Assembly (NCBI GenBank): GCA_000827265.1
Contig: KN834757.1
Coordinates: forward strand, 658,537-722,536
Length of the DNA: 64,000 nt
Direction: 5' to 3'
Source of the DNA: Collybiopsis luxurians FD-317 M1
Taxonomy: Eukaryota; Basidiomycota; Agaricomycetes; Agaricales; Omphalotaceae
Shown: positions 62,468 to 64,000 of the stretch, one piece after another
Layout: each line of letters starts with the position of its first letter
Numbering within the stretch: position 1 is the stretch's first letter
The notes under the pieces: model-generated
What the model was told of the DNA's origin: nothing
Databases searched by the model: none
What the model saw: only the letters and a program-made list of their open reading frames with translations
Made by a program: the position numbers and the translations under genes

Positions 62468-64000
62468 ATGGCGCAACCCCCAGTGGAGGAAGGAAAGCTT
62501 CTCAGTGAAGCTCTGAATACCGTCAAGATCCAATTCCAGCAAATGAGGAAGAACCTGGTGCGTTCAACGGCTCCGTTACTTCAGGAATCAGTCTCTCAAA
62601 ATTACTCCAGGAGTTGGACCAGCTAATGGATGCTCTCAAATCTGCCAGCTTAATGCTTGCAGAGCTTCGAACCTCATCGCTGTCGCCCAAGCAATACTAC
62701 GAACTCTGTGCGTCATATAATTCGGATATTCGCGGGCCAAGCTTAACTGTTCTCTGTCAGATATGGCGGTATTCGATGCACTACGACACCTTTCGAACTA
62801 CCTCTACGATGCTCACACCCAGGGCCGCCACCATCTAGCAGACCTTTACGAACTCGTTCAATATGCTGGCAACATTATACCACGTCTCTATCTTATGATC
62901 ACAGTCGGTTCAGTTTTCATGTCCGTTCCCGATGCACCAGTCCGAGAAATAATGAGGGATATGATTGAAATGTCCCGCGGCGTATTACACCCTATACGAG
63001 GTCTGTTCCTGAGGCACTACCTCAGTGGACAGACTCGAGATCACCTTCCAACTGGTATTGATCCGGGGTACGTATCTGACGTGTTTCTCTCAATTATTCT
63101 CAAACTAATGCTGCCAAAGACCTATGGGAAATCTTCAAGACTCCATCCACTTCGTTCTGACTAACTTTGTCGAGATGAACAAACTTTGGGTCCGTCTACA
63201 GCACCAGGGGCATTCACGCGACCGCGAAAAGAGAGAAATGGAACGGAAAGAGTTGCGGATTCTCGTCGGCACCAATCTCGTTCGACTCAGTCAACTGGAT
63301 GGTGTAGACCTCGACATGTACCAGCAAAACATTTTGCCAAGCATTCTCGAACAAGTCGTGAATTGCAAAGACGTCATTGCGCAGGAATATCTCATGGAAG
63401 TAGTCATCCAGGTCTTTACCGACGAATTCCATCTGCACAGTCTGGGTCCTTTTCTATCAGCCACCGCCCAACTTCAGCCCAAGGTCAATATAAAAGCTAT
63501 CGTCATCGCGCTGATTGATCGGCTAGCGGCCTATGCTGCTCGAGAAGCTGAGAGTGACGACCCGGAGGAAACTAAAAAGCAGGAGGAAGCTGCGGCACGT
63601 CGATTGGCTGAAAAGGTCAAACTTCAGAAATCTAAAGCCCGCGAAAGCGCTGTTTCAGTAGCTGATACTGTGGTTGCTTCGGAAGCGAGTGCGTGGGACT
63701 CGCACGAGACCGAGAGCGTTTCCGCCACTGTCGAATCAGAAACACCAACCGTTAATGGTACATCGGGAGAGGAGAAACCGCCAGAGACTCCAACCGAAGG
63801 AAAAGGAAAAGATAGGGAAGGTTCTCCCACCCGAAAATTCAGAGGAGTTCCCGAAAACGTACAGCTATTTGAAGTGTTCTGGAAGCAAGTCGTTGAACTT
63901 ATCAAGGTATGTACCCAATCTATTTCAAGAAGACATAGCTGATTGATGTACGTAGGCTCGACCGGATCTATTAATACAGGATATCACAGCACTATTCGTA
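62468..64000 (+). CDS. VPS35: Vps35, retromer core subunit (5' part, cut by window end)
   Basis: Alpha-solenoid scaffold of retromer, which recycles receptors from endosomes to the Golgi. Exons 62468-62557, 62611-62707, 62761-63067, 63120-63906, 63956 to beyond 64000. The N-terminus [20 protein letters not shown] leads into the highly conserved [20 protein letters not shown], then [21 protein letters not shown], the Vps26-binding [20 protein letters not shown] and [18 protein letters not shown]. After [14 protein letters not shown] comes an about 95-aa acidic, Lys/Glu- and Ser/Thr-rich insertion (63550-63840) before [20 protein letters not shown], a disordered loop typical of fungal Vps35. 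The 3' half lies outside the window. Confidence 0.96.

Overview
The window is nuclear DNA of a filamentous basidiomycete, most likely a mushroom-forming Agaricomycete. The genes are split by many 45-65 nt introns with GT/AG (occasionally GC/AG) borders. The proteins recognised (two retromer/ESCRT housekeeping genes, multi-copy P450s, a MYST acetyltransferase, a Crinkler/RHS-like relic and a protein ending in the TIxGGxFxxxG motif of Agaricomycete accessory proteins) fit that lineage. A run of 550 Ns (37164-37713) is an assembly gap. All gene models below were spliced by hand; the full ones keep phase across every junction.

Layout. 952-2587: VPS4 (+). 3350-24216: a P450 locus of four tandem relatives on the + strand (one internally deleted, three intact) sharing one 13-exon plan with a 14-nt micro-exon. 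Between P450 copies 3 and 4 lies a tandem segmental duplication (about 15990-19181 and 19182-22047) carrying a MYND-finger gene, a small type I membrane protein gene and the P450-4 promoter. 24593-26630: NCS1 purine/cytosine permease (-) with an apparent frameshift. 27966-28735: GAR transformylase ADE8 (-). 29373-31781: MYST histone acetyltransferase (-), divergent from EFM5 (+, 31959-32867). 33980-34847: secreted beta-trefoil lectin-like protein (-).

39977-53936 is a decaying tandem array on the - strand: three intact intronless secreted PAF-acetylhydrolase-like genes alternate with four copies of a coiled-coil gene (two intact, two broken). A 732-bp hAT-type non-autonomous element with a perfect 8-bp target duplication sits inside it. 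55045-56175 is a dead P450, 57697-59005 a dead Crinkler/RHS-like gene, and 59438-61595 an intact 517-aa P450 of another family (-). 62468 to the right edge is VPS35 (+), cut by the window end.

Housekeeping genes bracket or interrupt accessory blocks that grow by tandem duplication and decay by small deletions. The P450s probably make or modify secondary metabolites or detoxify lignocellulose-derived compounds, but no scaffold-forming synthase is visible, so no pathway can be named. The most unusual content is the paired PAF-acetylhydrolase/coiled-coil array, the duplication that splices a P450 promoter onto the inside of a MYND gene, and the conserved GC-AG intron of the coiled-coil family.
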